Source of the DNA: Phylloscopus collybita
Taxonomy: Eukaryota > Chordata > Aves > Passeriformes > Phylloscopidae
NCBI GenBank assembly: GCA_027886175.1
Contig: JAJNNQ010000029.1
Location: 2,604,001 to 2,668,000 of the forward strand
DNA: 64,000 bases
Reading direction: 5' to 3'
Both the position numbers and the translations under genes were made by a program. The notes under the pieces were generated by a model that saw only the letters and a program-made list of their open reading frames with translations, did no database searches and was not told the DNA's origin. Position 1 is the first letter of the stretch. Every line of letters starts with the position of its first letter. Below are positions 48,671 through 63,492 of the stretch, piece by piece.

Positions 48671-51600
48671 CTGGAAATCAGTATAATTGAACCATGAAAA
48701 GTATAAATCAAAAATATAGTATAGAAAAAAATGGGGTTTTTTTAAAGGAAGTATAGTCTATTATGCTATCAGAAAAGTATAAAGAGGCAAAAAAAAAAAA
48801 AGGGCAGGGAAACTCAAGAGAGCAAGGCTTCAGCAGAAAGAGTCAGAAAATCTGCTCTTTGTGGCAGCTGGTTTCAGCTTCCACTCATCCATTGACCCTC
48901 ACCATAGAAGGGAAAAATGTGAAGGAGTCCGTGGAAAAAGGGGAATATGCCATATGTAGTACAAGAAGAGCTAAGAAAAACATTTGATAGAGGGCCTGAG
49001 GAAATCTGGCTTCAAAGAAAAACTTGAAGTCATCTGGATGTGAACCAGTCTTCTATGAACTGAAAATTGCCTGAAGGGCAAGGCAGAAGAGTAAAAGAAA
49101 AATATGTGTCTGTGCTGCTTGGTCTATGAAAAAAGTACATTATCTCAAGTCTCTTATGCTATTAAACTAGGTTTGACAACTACAGAAAGAGAAATAATAC
49201 CAATGAAAGGAGAAGTAGCAGTCGAAAGTGTCTAACATTGAAGAAAATCACACAGAATTTATTCCAAATTGTATCTACTCCAAGAGCAGTGATTAAAAGT
49301 GATCATGGTACATAAGTTAACAGAGATGTGTTTACTGGAGTGTCAAAACCATTAATTTAACATCATGTCATAGACAGGTAAAGTTTTCTTATGTTGTTCT
49401 ACATGTAAATGACTAAGGCAAAAAAAAAACTGGTTACCATGTTTCTCATCCAAACTAAATATGTATTAAGTACATTCACTAAAGAAAGATGGACAGGATA
49501 TGAAAAAATTACCTGCAAAACAGTTCATCTCCTCTGTATTCAAGAGCAGAGTATTGGGGCACATGGGTACTAAAAAGCAAACAGAGGAAATGGCAGAGAG
49601 TCACCATCTCACATAGTACATATTCTGTTTAAATACACAAATTTTGATCAAAAAATATGTTGAAAGAAAATTACAAGGAAAATGTATGTTCTGCCTCCCC
49701 AAAAACAGTACATCAGAGTAAGGTATGTTCAGTCTGTCCTGTAGATATAGTCCCTAATCCATGGAAGACTTGCAGATCCTTGCAATAAACTGTAAAGACT
49801 CAGTGTCAATCCTGGTATCTGCATAATGAAGATACTTTATTTTGTTACCTTACATTTGGGCCTAACTGATTCACAGAATTGTCCCAGATTAAAGTTGTGA
49901 TTTTGCATTGATTAAGCTAAACCAGTGTAAAATTGTCAACATTATGTTTTAATGTTTTGTCTGGATTTACTCCTTGAAAAGGTTTACAGATACAAGTGAA
50001 ACAAATGCTGACAATCTAAGCTGATTTAAACTATAAGAAAACCCATTTGTTTCTTGCATTGCCTCTGCTACATATTCTAGTTTTGTTCAATCTTTTTCAA
50101 TTGGACAGTTTCAATGTGAATTTTACAGTTGTTTTCAGGCCAATAAAATTGTGCCTGTATTGTAAGAAATAATTTTAGTACTTAAAACTCTTTCCCACTA
50201 GGGTCAATGTTTGTCAAATGCTATTAAAAAAAAATAATTTTTATGATGATGATTTCACTAGTCCCTCTGGATCACATCAGATGATACCATTCTCATTCTC
50301 TTTCTTTAATATTCTGAACACATAATTTAAGACCAGCGTTCTACACATTTTGGTACAAAATTTATATTTGAAACTCATTTGTAGTTTGGAAGAAAGTGAT
50401 TTGTTTCCACATATTAATTTAAATGCATTCCTCCTCTAGTATTTTTTTTTACTATTATTATTATTTGGGCAAAATTCTTTAACTCTGGTTAGTTGTTCTC
50501 AAAGTACACCCCACACTGAAATGAAAAGTGCGATTTCATCATATCTCTAAGATGATCTTTTATGATCTTCTCCTAGAGAGTTAAATTAGTAGAAAACTTG
50601 CTCTCCTGAGAAGTAGGCTCAGATGTCTGGCAATCTGGAGAAGATGGCATGGTAACTCAGACCAGTAGAGCAAAACCTACAAACACTGACAAAGATATTT
50701 GAGGCCATTTAGCCAGTGTTTAATATTTTCTTGTATTTTTGCATGCTGATAATTCAGTATGGTTGAATTTTGGGCTCAGAAGTTTTTCAATGTTTTACCA
50801 AGGACATCCAGATGATTCTTGAGTCCTGGAGTTGAGTGTGTGACTTGACCCCTAGAGTTTTGTGTGGGTACTGTTGTTTAGACCCTGATTTACTTGTCTT
50901 AAGCTTCTATTCCAAAGTGGCTGGGAATGTATTTGGTGACACCAAAATTGAATAAGTATCTGACTGTGTTCTTACACCTGAATATTCTTGCTCTAAAACA
51001 TGTGCATCTTCTTTTTAACATGCTATTGTGGATTAACTTTGCTGAAGATATGCACTATAGAGTCACTCACTCCCCTCCTCCAGCAGAATGGAGGAAAAAG
51101 GAGAACAAAAGCAAGAAAAATTTGGGATCAAGATGAAACTAAAAATCAAAAAAACAGTCTAATAAGTGGAAGAAGAAGGATTAAAAGCTGAACAAGTGAT
51201 ACAAAAGCATTTACTCATAATCTCATTTGGTCAGACTAATGTCCAATGAGTTTCCAAATAAAAAGTAGGTAAGCACCCCGTTTTCTTCTTTTCAATGCTA
51301 CTCATGATATTATAAAATATCTCTTTTGTTGTTTTGGGTAATCTGCCCAGTTGTGTCCCCTCCCTGCACACCCTCTCCCCTCCCAATCTATTCACTGTAG
51401 GGGTAAACTGTAAACAAGGAGAACCTGACGTGTAAACACTGCTTTGATTATAAATCTAAAATGCATCATCACACAAGCCTCTCTGAAGAAAATTAGCCCT
51501 ATTCTAACCAGGTCCAGTACAAATACCTAAATGAACCATTTTAAATGAATACCATATTAAAATAGGCAACATTGTTTCATTTGCTCAAGGAAATAAAAGA

Positions 51601-54061
51601 ACACTAAATCTAAAATAATATAAAAATAAAATATATTTCCTGTACAATAATTTGTAAATTCTCTCTACTTTATAGACTACTTACATAAAGTTACCTTTTC
51701 TCTTTGTTGTAGTAAAGGCCTTTTTTGAAGGATATGATCAGATCATATTACCAGTTGATTGTAACACATTCAAGGCAAATATTTTTCATCTGTAACCTAC
51801 ATATAGGAATAGACTATTTCACTGCTCAAGGTTCATCATGCAACACCTCTGGTGCTTCCCCTTTCAATACTAATATACCTTTTGCATATTTTCTTAAACA
51901 GGCATTTAGACACACGCAAAGTAGTGTCCTTTTTTATAAACTGGAAATGAATCTTCAGGACCCATCTTTTTCAGACATTGCAAGTTAACCAACAACTAAA
52001 ATTCAGTCTTCCCTTACACACTAGATTTATAACTAAGTGATACTCTACAATCTTTCTTTTGAGTCCATAAGCAGGTTTTACTTTTATGCCTAGGTTTAAA
52101 AAACAGTGCAAACACTGCCTGTAATATTTGACTAGATGAGCTTGCTAGTCCCAAAACTGCAGTGCACACTGAGTGCACTAATGACTAAGCAGCTTTATAA
52201 TAATCTTTCCTTTCAACAGCCCATCTTCACCAGGTTTTATTTTAATTGCTTCATTAAAATATTTCAAAGTCCATCTGAGAATCTCATCTGTTCACCTTTA
52301 AAACTTCTTTCAGAGAAAACTGATTCACTTCCCTTCTGATTTCCTGTCATGAGAGAGAATTATGTAAATGCGATGAAAAAATAATTGATTGCAGAGCTGC
52401 AAACTAGTGGGAATTTGTGGAGAACACAGGCTGAGATATCTGAGGGACATGAAATAATAGTGACTGCAGGGATAAACAGAGACAGGGAATAAAGACAGGG
52501 TTCAATTTCCATTAGCGGGTTAATCTCAGCAGGTACTTCGTACTTATACAACCTCTATGTTTGGCAAGGAAAGACAAAATTTAGGGAACTTTAATCAGGA
52601 ATAAAAAAGAAATAATTTTCTGTTTGATTGAAAAAGAATGCAATATTTAATTAACCACATTTATTTACACTTTGGAAAACAATCTTCCAATTATTAACTG
52701 TGGTAAATACTGAAATTATTTATAATATATTCAAATACATCTGATTTAGCTGATTTAATAAGAAACTAACAAAAAGTAGTCTTAATGCACTGGGAAAGAT
52801 TTATTTCTGAAAGACAGGACTGTGTCTTTACAAAACATTCAGAATCAACTATTACTATTTATATGAGGGAATAGTAATTGATATGAGTTTGTGATGATTT
52901 TGAGACAGTAACTGGTACCCAGGCAACTTAAAATGAATATTCTGAAATTTCAAACACTCACTTGAAACTTGATTTAGATTTTAAAAAAGAGTAGAACTTT
53001 ACATATAGCAGCAAAGAATTCTAGTCAGAAGGAAAATTTCATTCTTGTTTGCAAATCAAATTATTTAATATAAATTTTGTATGTCAGATGAATGTTGAAA
53101 TATGTGATTATTTGAGGTATTGCAAAAAGCGTATCTGGTTAGGAAAAATAATAATTACTTTTCTGGTTTTCTTTTCTGTCCTATTAATAGAAGTGAGGCT
53201 TAAAATAGTAAATCACCATGCCTTATTGTTTAATTCATTTAGACTTACCTAGTCTAAATTATATTAAGTTTATATAGACAATATATTTATGTAATTTTTG
53301 TTTCCTCATTCCATCTAAATTTTTTTAGTTTCATTCCCATTGACTCCACAATAACTGAAAATTCCAGTTACTCACAAAGGGATTTTTTATTTTAGTTGGA
53401 GAGAAACTTTCGCAAAAATTTGAGATTTATGGTGTTCTCTGAGAATGGTTTGCCATGTATTTTATTTAATCTGTCTATTAGAGAAATTCCAGACAGAAGT
53501 TCCCCACTGAGAAAGTTCTGCCTAAAGGAATTTGCTATAGAAATAGTTTGAACTGATCCACATACTAGGACTGGTTTGTTGGGGATTTTTAATAAATGTA
53601 AAGCTGAGACCTACTATTCATTATTGATTGCTATAGCCTCTAGGTCTGCTTGAAGGGGTTATTCATTAATTGGTTTGCCATCTAGTCACTTAACTCATGT
53701 ATATAGTTTCAAATGAACACTGTCATTTGTAGTTCTGTCATAGTTCTGTCCTCTGTTAAGGTCTCTTAACTAAGCCCTTGCTCAGTTTCCTATTCTGAGA
53801 CAAGTATGGTAAGCATTTTTCTTCCAAATCAAATGTTTCATTTTAATGTTCCAAACCTGCTTTTGTGTTTCATCAATATATTCTTTGATAACTAAATATC
53901 TGTAGGCATAATAACTATTACCAAGGCAACAGAGATATCTATTTATGTTATTTCCTGCTTGTTTTTTCACCAGCCCTAAAGGATTTGTATGACATGTGAC
54001 CATAGACAGGTTGTTTATAGCCTGATAATTAAATGCAATTTGTGTTTCTCTCTTCTAATAC
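48671..54061. other. Unique AT-rich DNA, no gene seen
   Basis: No coding signal. An A-run at 48790-48802 and a TTA repeat near 50451-50466 are the only low-complexity spots. Confidence 0.5.
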
Positions 54062-54275
54062 TTGAGGTCACACCTGATTTTTTTTACTGTCAGGGAGACA
54101 ACTCAACTGACTGACCCGTTGCATGCATGGGGGCGAGAATATTGTTTCCACCTGAGCATTTCAGCAGTTAGTGCAGGTGATAAATGTGGTGACCTGCATG
54201 TGCCCATCCCTGTACAAGTGCTAAGAATAAAGACCCCTCACTTTGTGACTTGTAGTGGTGACAGGAATGGGAATG
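54062..54275 (+). other. Weak LTR-end and primer-site-like sequence
   Basis: AATAAA at 54226-54231 is followed 24 nt later by TGGTGACAGGAATGGGAA (54256-54273). This resembles the 18-nt site complementary to tRNA-Leu with about three differences. The order polyadenylation signal then primer site is what an LTR 3' end would show. No LTR termini, target duplication or gag follow, so this may be coincidence. Confidence 0.22.
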
Positions 54276-57200
54276 GCTCCAAGGAACTCTATGAACCTGA
54301 TCTGGATAGATAGGAAAGAACAGAACTTCAGACTCTTTGAAGGCTACATGATGAAAATTTGGGTATTGGTCATCTAAATGATACATTTTGGAATTTATGT
54401 CACTTAGTGTGGCTTATAAATCATATAAGAGCCACCCAATTGTCATTTCTTGTGGCTTAAAATGGAATAAACCTCTATGCTATTCAATTTATTGCAAAAT
54501 TTTAATGTTAAGTAGGAGATATACAACTGAATCAAAGCAAATGGACGCTTTTTAATTTACATCTTTGGGAGTATTTTAACTGTAATTCTAACTTTATTAG
54601 TAAATTTGCTCCAGAATACACATTTCTCAGTATTTTTCTCCCCACAACATCATATATTTGCTGATAAATATCCTTCCCTATCTAAAGTTAGGAGTTCTAA
54701 TTATAACATCTACATTTTTGATGAGAAAAATCTTTTTAACTGAGTGTTAATTGTGATTAATTTATTCATTGATGCTGCTATCATTTATATTCAATGCACC
54801 TGTTAAAATGGAAATAAACATTCAAATACAGCTTTCTATTCATTTACTTTAAATGAAAAAATATTTTTCTGATCAGTAATCATATTTATTTATCAGACTC
54901 ATAATGGGAATAATATGATATTTTTTTCAGTACAAATATAGTCACAAAAACACCACAAGTTACAAATTTGCAAGTGCAGAAAGACAAATTATATATACAC
55001 CAATTATAGATAGGCTGCCACCAAGTTTGTTTATGATCAGTATTGAAACAGCAAAATCTTTCAAAAAAACCACAAACATTGATTTGAAATGGATTTTATA
55101 TAGATGAAATATGGATTTTCCTTGTTCTTTCATGCAGCAACATTTCACCACATTTATAATCTTATTGCCTAGGTAAAAATACCCAATAGCTCAGGTACTC
55201 ACTTGTTCCAACATGTGCAACAAGCCTGGCACTTGTTGTGAGAAACAGTTTAAAGGATTACTCCTTGTTACTCTTTAGGGTCACAGCACAATTACATACT
55301 GTGCATCCACATAGAGCTGGAAGGGAAATAGATCTGCTAAATATATGCACACTTTTTCCTAAGCACCTTCACAAAAGCTAACCTGGGGTTCACGTGAGTT
55401 TTGGGGGTGACCAAGGCTTCATTCAATCATGATTCTGCTGGCCAATTAGGCAGGGTTTTGCAATCCTAAAATGTTAAATTATTCAAAAAAATCACTGATA
55501 TGCAAAGGTGCAGATTTTTTCCAAGTGCTTTAAGTAGTTCTCAGCTTGGGGACAGGAGGAAGACTTTAAAGGGTTTTGCTCATATCTACTGTTCACTGCT
55601 AGGAGAGAAGATAAAAACACATAAATGATGTCATATGACAAAACACATGAGCAAATGTCTGACTAGACTTCTCCCTCTCTATAGCATTACAACCAGAAGC
55701 CAAAGCAGTGTTTGGAGCAGATAAGAGGGAGTTACTGCCATTTAAAGTCAGTAGCTGGGAGATGACACTTCTCTCCACATTTGAGAGGGAGACAGGAGCA
55801 GGGTCACATCCTCAGGGTTACAGATTGCTTTTCCCAAAGTGATAAGGAGTGATCAAGAGTCTCGATATGGAGAACTGAACCTGTGGCACTGTCTGGTCCT
55901 CAAACAATAACAAGAAAAAAAATAAAGTATTGGTGGTTGGTTGGTTGATTTGTAGTTTTGTTTTTTTTCATCTGAACGAAATCCTTGTTCTTTGTTTACT
56001 ATATTTTTTTTTTACCTTCATAATATTAATTATTTTCAAATTTTAAGATGACTCCTTAAAACCTGTAAAAGCAATGACAGCATCCGAATGGATTTTATGA
56101 AGTTTTGCAGATCAAGAACACGTTCATTGTACAAACAGAATTATAACAATGACAAAAAGTAAAAAGGCTTTCAAACCAGCAGCTTCACTCTGGTAACATA
56201 ACTGAATTACTGAGCAAATAATAAAGAGTCCTTTTACCATCATTATCTGAATGACTCATTAAAATTTGAATGATTCAGTAGCTAAAAATCCTGAATGATT
56301 CACTAAGTTAAAAATGGTCAACATTCGTATCAAATCTACTTTGTGCGGGATACTTACTGGAGTTTAAAAATTGATCCTGTAAAAGCCAATGATCTCTTAC
56401 ATCTCTCACCCTTCTTGATATCTTTCACAAAATTCACTTACTAATAGTGTTAGAAAGTTTGAAACAGGCACATCTATCCTGAGCTTGGCTAGACATGCTT
56501 TGAAGTGCATCATAATTAAATTAACAGTCAATGTTTAAACTTAGTATTACACATTTTTCTGGAGAGATCTCAAAGATATTTAATATTTAAATGCAACCAG
56601 CATAGAGTACTGTGGCCCTTCCATACTCTGTTGCTGACCATCACTAGTCATAACAGGGTAGCACATAGAGACTCCAGCCATCAAAATCTGAAATTTGGCA
56701 ATTTGTGAATTCAGAATCAAATTAAGAAAGCAGAATTTTATATGACTTTATCAGGTCTACTCTTTAAGCATCTGCCAATGGTCACAACTTTCAAGCAAAT
56801 GTGGATAGATATCAAATACATTAAATTGAATTAATAATTCCTCTAATAAAAATTATTTTAATGGTTTGTTGCTTCCTTATGTAATACAGAAGACAAAATG
56901 GCAATGATAAAAGATAAAACACATGCTGACCTGCAGCAATGGCAGGGAAGAAGCGAACAGTTTGAGTGTGTCATACACACTACTATTATACCAATCATCA
57001 TAAAGCACAGAATTAAGTTTTGGGCATTAACTTCTCTGACCAAGCTGGGAGAAATTACAGCTTTTCTTTTTTGAAACCCAAATGCTTAAAATATTTAAAT
57101 TACAGGAAACTTTGAGAATTATCCATTAGTGCAATTTGAAATCACTTTCACATGTATGACCCCAAAAGAGATATCGATTTGAAATTTTTTCTATTTTTCA

Positions 57201-60200
57201 CCTTTCATTTCATCTTACCTCTCTGATTCTACAGAGTTCTTCACAAGCACCTTGAAAGTAATTTTTTTTTACATTTTTTCTCTTTGAAATTTGTCCCCAA
57301 ATGTACAAGAGCAACAATTTTACCAGAATAAAAGTTTTCTGAAGTTATATTTGTAGTCACATCTTGAGTCTTTGCAGAAGGTCATAATGAAAATTAACAT
57401 AATGAATACTTAACAAACTACAGCAGCTCTTTGACGTATTTTAAGACAATCATCATTAACGCAAGTCCAGACCAATTCATGTCATCTATTCACAATGAGT
57501 CCCTGGCCAGAAGATTTTCCTGTAAATAATACTTGTCTGCACACAGGAAACAAAAATATGAACCTATTCATTTGCTAAAATATACCAGCATGTGGATGAA
57601 GGAACTTAAACATACAAAAAAAAAAAAAATCTAGGTAAGTTTCTGGTATATATGCAGTGTTTTATCATCAGACAAAAATTACTAACATATGAAATCCACT
57701 GAAATGAGAAAAATGTTAAAAAATATCATCTTTCTTGTAGTGGTTATGAAGGTTTATAAGAACCAAGCCCCTGAAATAATGAAAATATGAAAGGTAAATT
57801 CCACTTTCCTTAAAATATCACTTTCCTAAGCACAACCACTTTCCTAAGCACATCCTAGCATTGTCACTTACATGATTATTTTCAGTTTCCTACTGTATAA
57901 AGCCAGGACAGTGAAAAAGATCATTTGAGAGGAGCTTCAAAGAGATATACAAATTTTATCTCCAGGACAAAATTTTTAGGAAGTCTAATAATATTCTTTC
58001 TATTTCATACAAAACAAAAGACCCAAAAGTAGCAATATATTTCACTGGTTTTCCAGTTCAAATGCTGAAAATTCTTGTAAGCCACAGTAACAAAATTTCT
58101 GGTGCGAAGGATGCCAGAAAAAGATGAAAAATACTGAAAGACACACTAGAAAATTATTGTAGCAGTAACAAATACAGAAGTTATTCCTGTGTTATTTATC
58201 AGCACACATCTGTATAAAAGCCCTTGAATTTCAAGAGCAGGGATTGAAAAACAGCAGGGAGGCAATTCTCCATCCTGTTCCTCTGGAGAAGGCTTCTTGG
58301 TATTTAGTTTCTCATTTAAAGGAAACAAATTAGAAACTTGTCCAATTTCCAGGCAGCATTAAAACAGCTGGTCATGAGGATATCACCAGTTGTGGAAATG
58401 CTTATAGGCAGTAATTTTTCCTCCTAGAGTCAAGGAGAAACAAATTAACTTTTGAAATGATTTTGAAGGCCCCTGAAGAAGCAAAAAAACCAAAAAATCA
58501 TGTGAAACTGGGTTGAAGTAGTTTCACTCAGTGCTCTTATATCATGTGAGCTTGAAACACCAAACCTCAGCATATGCACATAAAAACACATGCACTGGGC
58601 AAGACTTTCATAAAGTTTTGTATACATACAAAATCATGTATGTATACATACAGACGTGCAAACACAAGAACATTTTTCTTCTTTAATTTATGAATAAAAA
58701 TTGTTGATTTTACTCTGCTAAGCTATTGAAGTAGTAGTGTACTTTGAAAAAAATTTCTTCAGATAGGGAGTTAAACAAAAAAATAAACCTTTTTCAAACG
58801 TGAAGAGAAAATGTCAAATCCCTATTTTATTTTAACAGTAAAAAAAATAATAATGTCTCCTCTCCTAGTATTTTTCCCAAGGCATGGCAAGTGATAGTTC
58901 CATTGATTTTGTTTCACAGATGTGGGAATCTAGGACTTCTTTTAAAATATAATTTATTTTTTTTTCTTTTAAAAAGTCATTAACTGATACTTTGTCATAG
59001 ATTTTAAACATGCATTCTGATGTCCATTAAAGCTGAAAATGGCAAAATGTTGCCGCCATAACTGACAGAGGTATTAGAATACTGAAAATCCCCAAAATCT
59101 TGTGGTTTTTTGGTGTCTTTTGTTCATCTGAAAAAAACAGGTGAGAGAAAGGGAGAGAAAAAGTGGTCAGCCTTTTAAGGCTAGGGCAAATCAATTACTA
59201 TCTCTCACTGCGGAGAATCACTGTAAAACAAAGTTCAAAGATATGCTGTAAAATGTAGGACCAGGAAGAACTTTTCAGAACAATTTTCAATTCAACGCTT
59301 TTTTTTTTTCTCTGCCAACAGACAAAAAACACACTTTCAGGAATAAATTAAGACACCAAGAAGCCAAAATGAATGATCAGAAACACTACGTACTCATTGC
59401 AAGATAACATGAGGTAGCATGTAAAATTCCATGGGAATTTTTTGCACTAAATTTGCACTAAAAAAAGTCAAAAGTAATTTCAAAGTAAATATTTTATTTT
59501 CAAATAATTTTTAATACAAAAAGTCCTGTTATCTAGATTACCCTGCGGGAAAAAAAAAAAGAAACAACAACAACAACAACAAACTTAATTTTGACACACT
59601 TTCCTTTCTTTAGAAAAGATTTTCATCAGATTCTTATTACACAGATATATAGTAAAAATAAGATAATATATTCTAAATTATTAAAGCTAAACACCACAAA
59701 GCTCATGTAACACTTGAAAATGACACTCAAAAGGGTAGATATTTTTACTGCAGGGATAAATGTAGTTACCCAATATATTGCCTAGAGCAATGAAGTAAGT
59801 GCAGTACTAGCACTGCCATAGTTTCTTGAAGTGCTGCAAATGCCAGATGCAATCAATATGAATTGCCAACATTTCATGTTTTAAAAAAGTCAACAGCTGT
59901 TCATAAGATTACAAGAAAGAATAGGGTGATATGAAATTTTTCTTTAAGAAGTATTGCATTGCATTGTATCAGTACCCTTCCATTTTAGAATATCTGAATT
60001 TTTGTAGTAAGACAAAAAAGCATGGTTTATTTTCCTGAAAATTTCAAGAGGGAATTAGAAACAGAATATTGATCAGGAATTCATTCAGAAGGGTTTTATT
60101 TCTTTCAAAAATATATGTGCTGCTGAAGGTAAGATCTCTTCCTCCCCAAAAGTGCTGAACAGAGTCAAGGAAATGAGCATAAAAAAGTTAAACAACACTT

Positions 60201-63200
60201 AATCGGTTTTTGTTGTTAGAGCAGAAAGTAACACTCAAAATCAATACTTTGAAAACCTTCTTTTATTCAACTGTATTACTACAATGTTATCACACTCATT
60301 GGGTAACACTGCCCAATTTTATCTCTTTATACTATGAATTTACCAAATCTCATAACAATATCATGTCACGAATATGACATTATGTTCTGTGAATGCACAC
60401 ATGTATATCAGACAAAAGACCAGGGTCTTAGTGGTTTTGAACTTCTAATGCTCCTGCAAATATATAATAACTATGCTTTTTTCTATCTTGAAAGAGCAAT
60501 TACTGGTTGTTTAAAGAAACTAATTCCATATTAAATTGTCTAGAAAGATAATTTTTCAGTTTGTTTCTTTACAGTCCTTTTTTCTGTTAAGGCTTTTATA
60601 AGTGGGTTTGGTTTTTTTTTCATGCTACTAGTTCTACTGTTTTAATCATTAGAGGTTTTATTGCTTTTGTTAGGCTGTTTTAGTTAGATAATTATGAGAG
60701 ATATTTAAACCTAATTTTCAGATTTCCAGTACTAGTTTACAGTTAGACTTTAGGAAAAAAAAAAAGAAAAAAAAAAAAAAGGATTAAAATTCTTGGTTAG
60801 TGGTACTTTTTTATCCAGCTGATTTATTACCATTTGCTTTTTTGTTTTGATTCTTCTTAATCAGTAGCTTAAAGTTACTAATTTTTCTTGGCCTAGTAAG
60901 GCTGAGTTTACCTAGTGAATTTTGGGTCTGTTTTGTTCCTGTGATACTCCTAATTTTAAGTTTTTCTGTTTTCAGTCTGGTTAAAGTCTAACCAAACAAA
61001 GAAGAGATGTGAGGCAAGAATTGAATACCTTGATGACCCAAATCTTCGTAACCCTCTCCAAATACTGATCCTTCACAGAACTCGGCAGTTCTTCTTAAAC
61101 AACTTTGTGCAGACAGGGCATGCAAAAATATCAATCATACCCAGTATATACACGAGCATACCATAACTTCCAATATCTATCAGCACTGACTGCATTTTTT
61201 AAGCATCTGTGAAATAATCTAAAAATTTCCCTTTCCTTTTGTCAGTTGTTTTTCAAGCATTTTCATTTTTCACTCTAATTTCCGTCAACCTCAGTCTCAG
61301 TTTCCAGCTTATTGTCATAGGCTGCTAGACTGGAATAAAGCTCTATGTGATGCATAACAAAAGAGGAAATCACATAAGGAAATTTGGCTAAATCAAATGT
61401 GATGGGTCTTAATCCTCCAAGCAGTTCTGGAACATCAACCATGTTACTCAGTGAGACAGAATGAAAGACCTGATATTATAATAATACTTTTTCTTCTTTT
61501 TCATAGGAGAACAAAAGGTAATTGGCAAACTGGCAAGTGAAGGCATCATTTCGAAAGAACAGCTTGGTGTCCACACTAGATGTGACCCATCATTCAGAAA
61601 AGCAGAAACACTAATAAAAATTGTTCTCATTTCCAAAGTAAACCTTTCTGATTACTGCAGGAAGATGCTGTCATCTGTTAAAAAAAAAAAAATGTAAGAC
61701 AAGTAAGAGTGATAAAATTAATAAGGAATAAGCTGTGTTTAGGAAGCTTGTTTTCCATACTACAGAGAGCCTTCCCACTCACAAAATGAACCACATTGAA
61801 ATATTATGCACCAGATCAAGCCAGGATAATACATTTTAAAATTATAGACTATACAACTATTATCAAACCAAATGCAATTGAACAGACACTGTATAAATAT
61901 CAGTTTATATAAACAATGAATATCAGGTCAGAAGACAGCTATGTAGTTCAAAAAGCAGAATAACAGCCAGACTAGAGATATTTAGGTGTGTGATAGCAGT
62001 GCTTGATACTCAGCAGGCAGAGCAGGGAAGGTTTGCACACTGCTTGGAGAAACAGGAAGATGGACTAACAAAATAGTCTTATCACCTTTAGTACACTCTA
62101 ACACTATAACATAACACTAAGTTATTTTATGCATGTACACAATATTGAAGAAGCAGGAAGCTTCCTGAAGGGAGGAAAGATCAACTGATCAATAAGTATG
62201 TCTCATACTGACTTCAGAATGGCTCTGACAAACTGATTAAAAAACACTGCTACCCAGACACTGTTACCCAGAAGGACAGTAGCCTGAAAATGAACCTTTG
62301 AAGATAGGATAAAAAGGCTGTGGAAATGTAAGCAGAAGGGATTATCCAGAAGGTGGAAAAAAAAGATCTGTTTGTGATGCTGATTAAACTTGCAGCAATG
62401 CATATGATTCCAAATCCATAAAAAAGCCAATAAAGAAAGAACACATGAATGAATAATATAATATGCACAATTGACATCAAAGTTCATTGTTACTTCACTA
62501 TCAATGAAATGCACCGTGAAGCTACCTCTTCATGCTGCACAGCAGGTATTGTTTTGGAACCACTATCAAGGGCAGCAGATTCAAGGATCATTGCTTTAAT
62601 GCATCACAAATTGTTTTACAACTTGAAAGTGAAAATAGTTCCTCTTTGCTTTCGCTGTGTTCCACAATAGACTGAGGAAGGCAGAACCAGAGAGTGTCTA
62701 ACAAATATTAAGCATGTTCCAGCAGTATATTCCAAGATACTATAGACTATTTATGTGTCTCACTGCCACTTTCTCCATAGTTATCATGTTATTGCAGTGA
62801 ACCTTAGTTTCTACTCATGTCCTAATCACCATTTGTGATCAAGAAAAGATGAGGAAAGATGTAAAAATTCCATTTCTTCCACTGCTATGGATGGTAACAT
62901 ACAATAATTCTTCATATGGTAACTGAAAATAAAAATTAAATGTAATCTGTTATTTTATATTTAATACTGAATCTCTCAATTATAGGCAGAAATAACTTAG
63001 GGACTTTCCAATACAAAAATAACATTTTTTGTGAGACATACTACAAAATGAGCAATGGAAAACACTATAAATATTTAACCCTTTGCCTTTTCTTAAAGTT
63101 TCTCTTACCCATAGATATTATGTAATCTCATATATACTGTGCTCAAATACTTATGCCACTTTTTAAATAAACTCTCAGAGTTGTGCTTCACTTATATCAA

Positions 63201-63420
63201 GTGCTTATCAGATAGCACCACAGATGTAATGAAAATTAGTCTTACTGTACATTCACCCATGTTCTACAAACATGGCTTCATTTTAAGATGCAGAAGGACA
63301 GAAAAAAAGACCTTAGTAAGTCTTTAAAAAACACACTGCAATTGTCTGTCTAAAGTTTCAAATATTTAAATTTTCCTTTATTTTTTTATCACAGAAATGA
63401 ATTAGTACATAAGTTATAAG
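54276..63420. other. Unique AT-rich DNA, no gene seen
   Basis: No coding signal. Simple tracts include a (CAA)n run at about 59562-59583, A-rich stretches at 57616-57630 and 60753-60780, and a short direct repeat CACTTTCCTAAGCACA near 57827-57852. Confidence 0.5.
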
Positions 63421-63492
63421 AAAAAAAAAGAAAAAAACCCCACAACAACAACAAAAACAAAAACCCAAACAAACAAAAAAAAAACCCAAACC
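63421..63492. repeat. A/C low-complexity tract, (CAAA)n-like
   Basis: A-rich with CAACAA, CAAAA and CCCAAA units and no T until after 63490. A similar A-rich/CAA tract follows at about 63628-63674. Confidence 0.9.
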
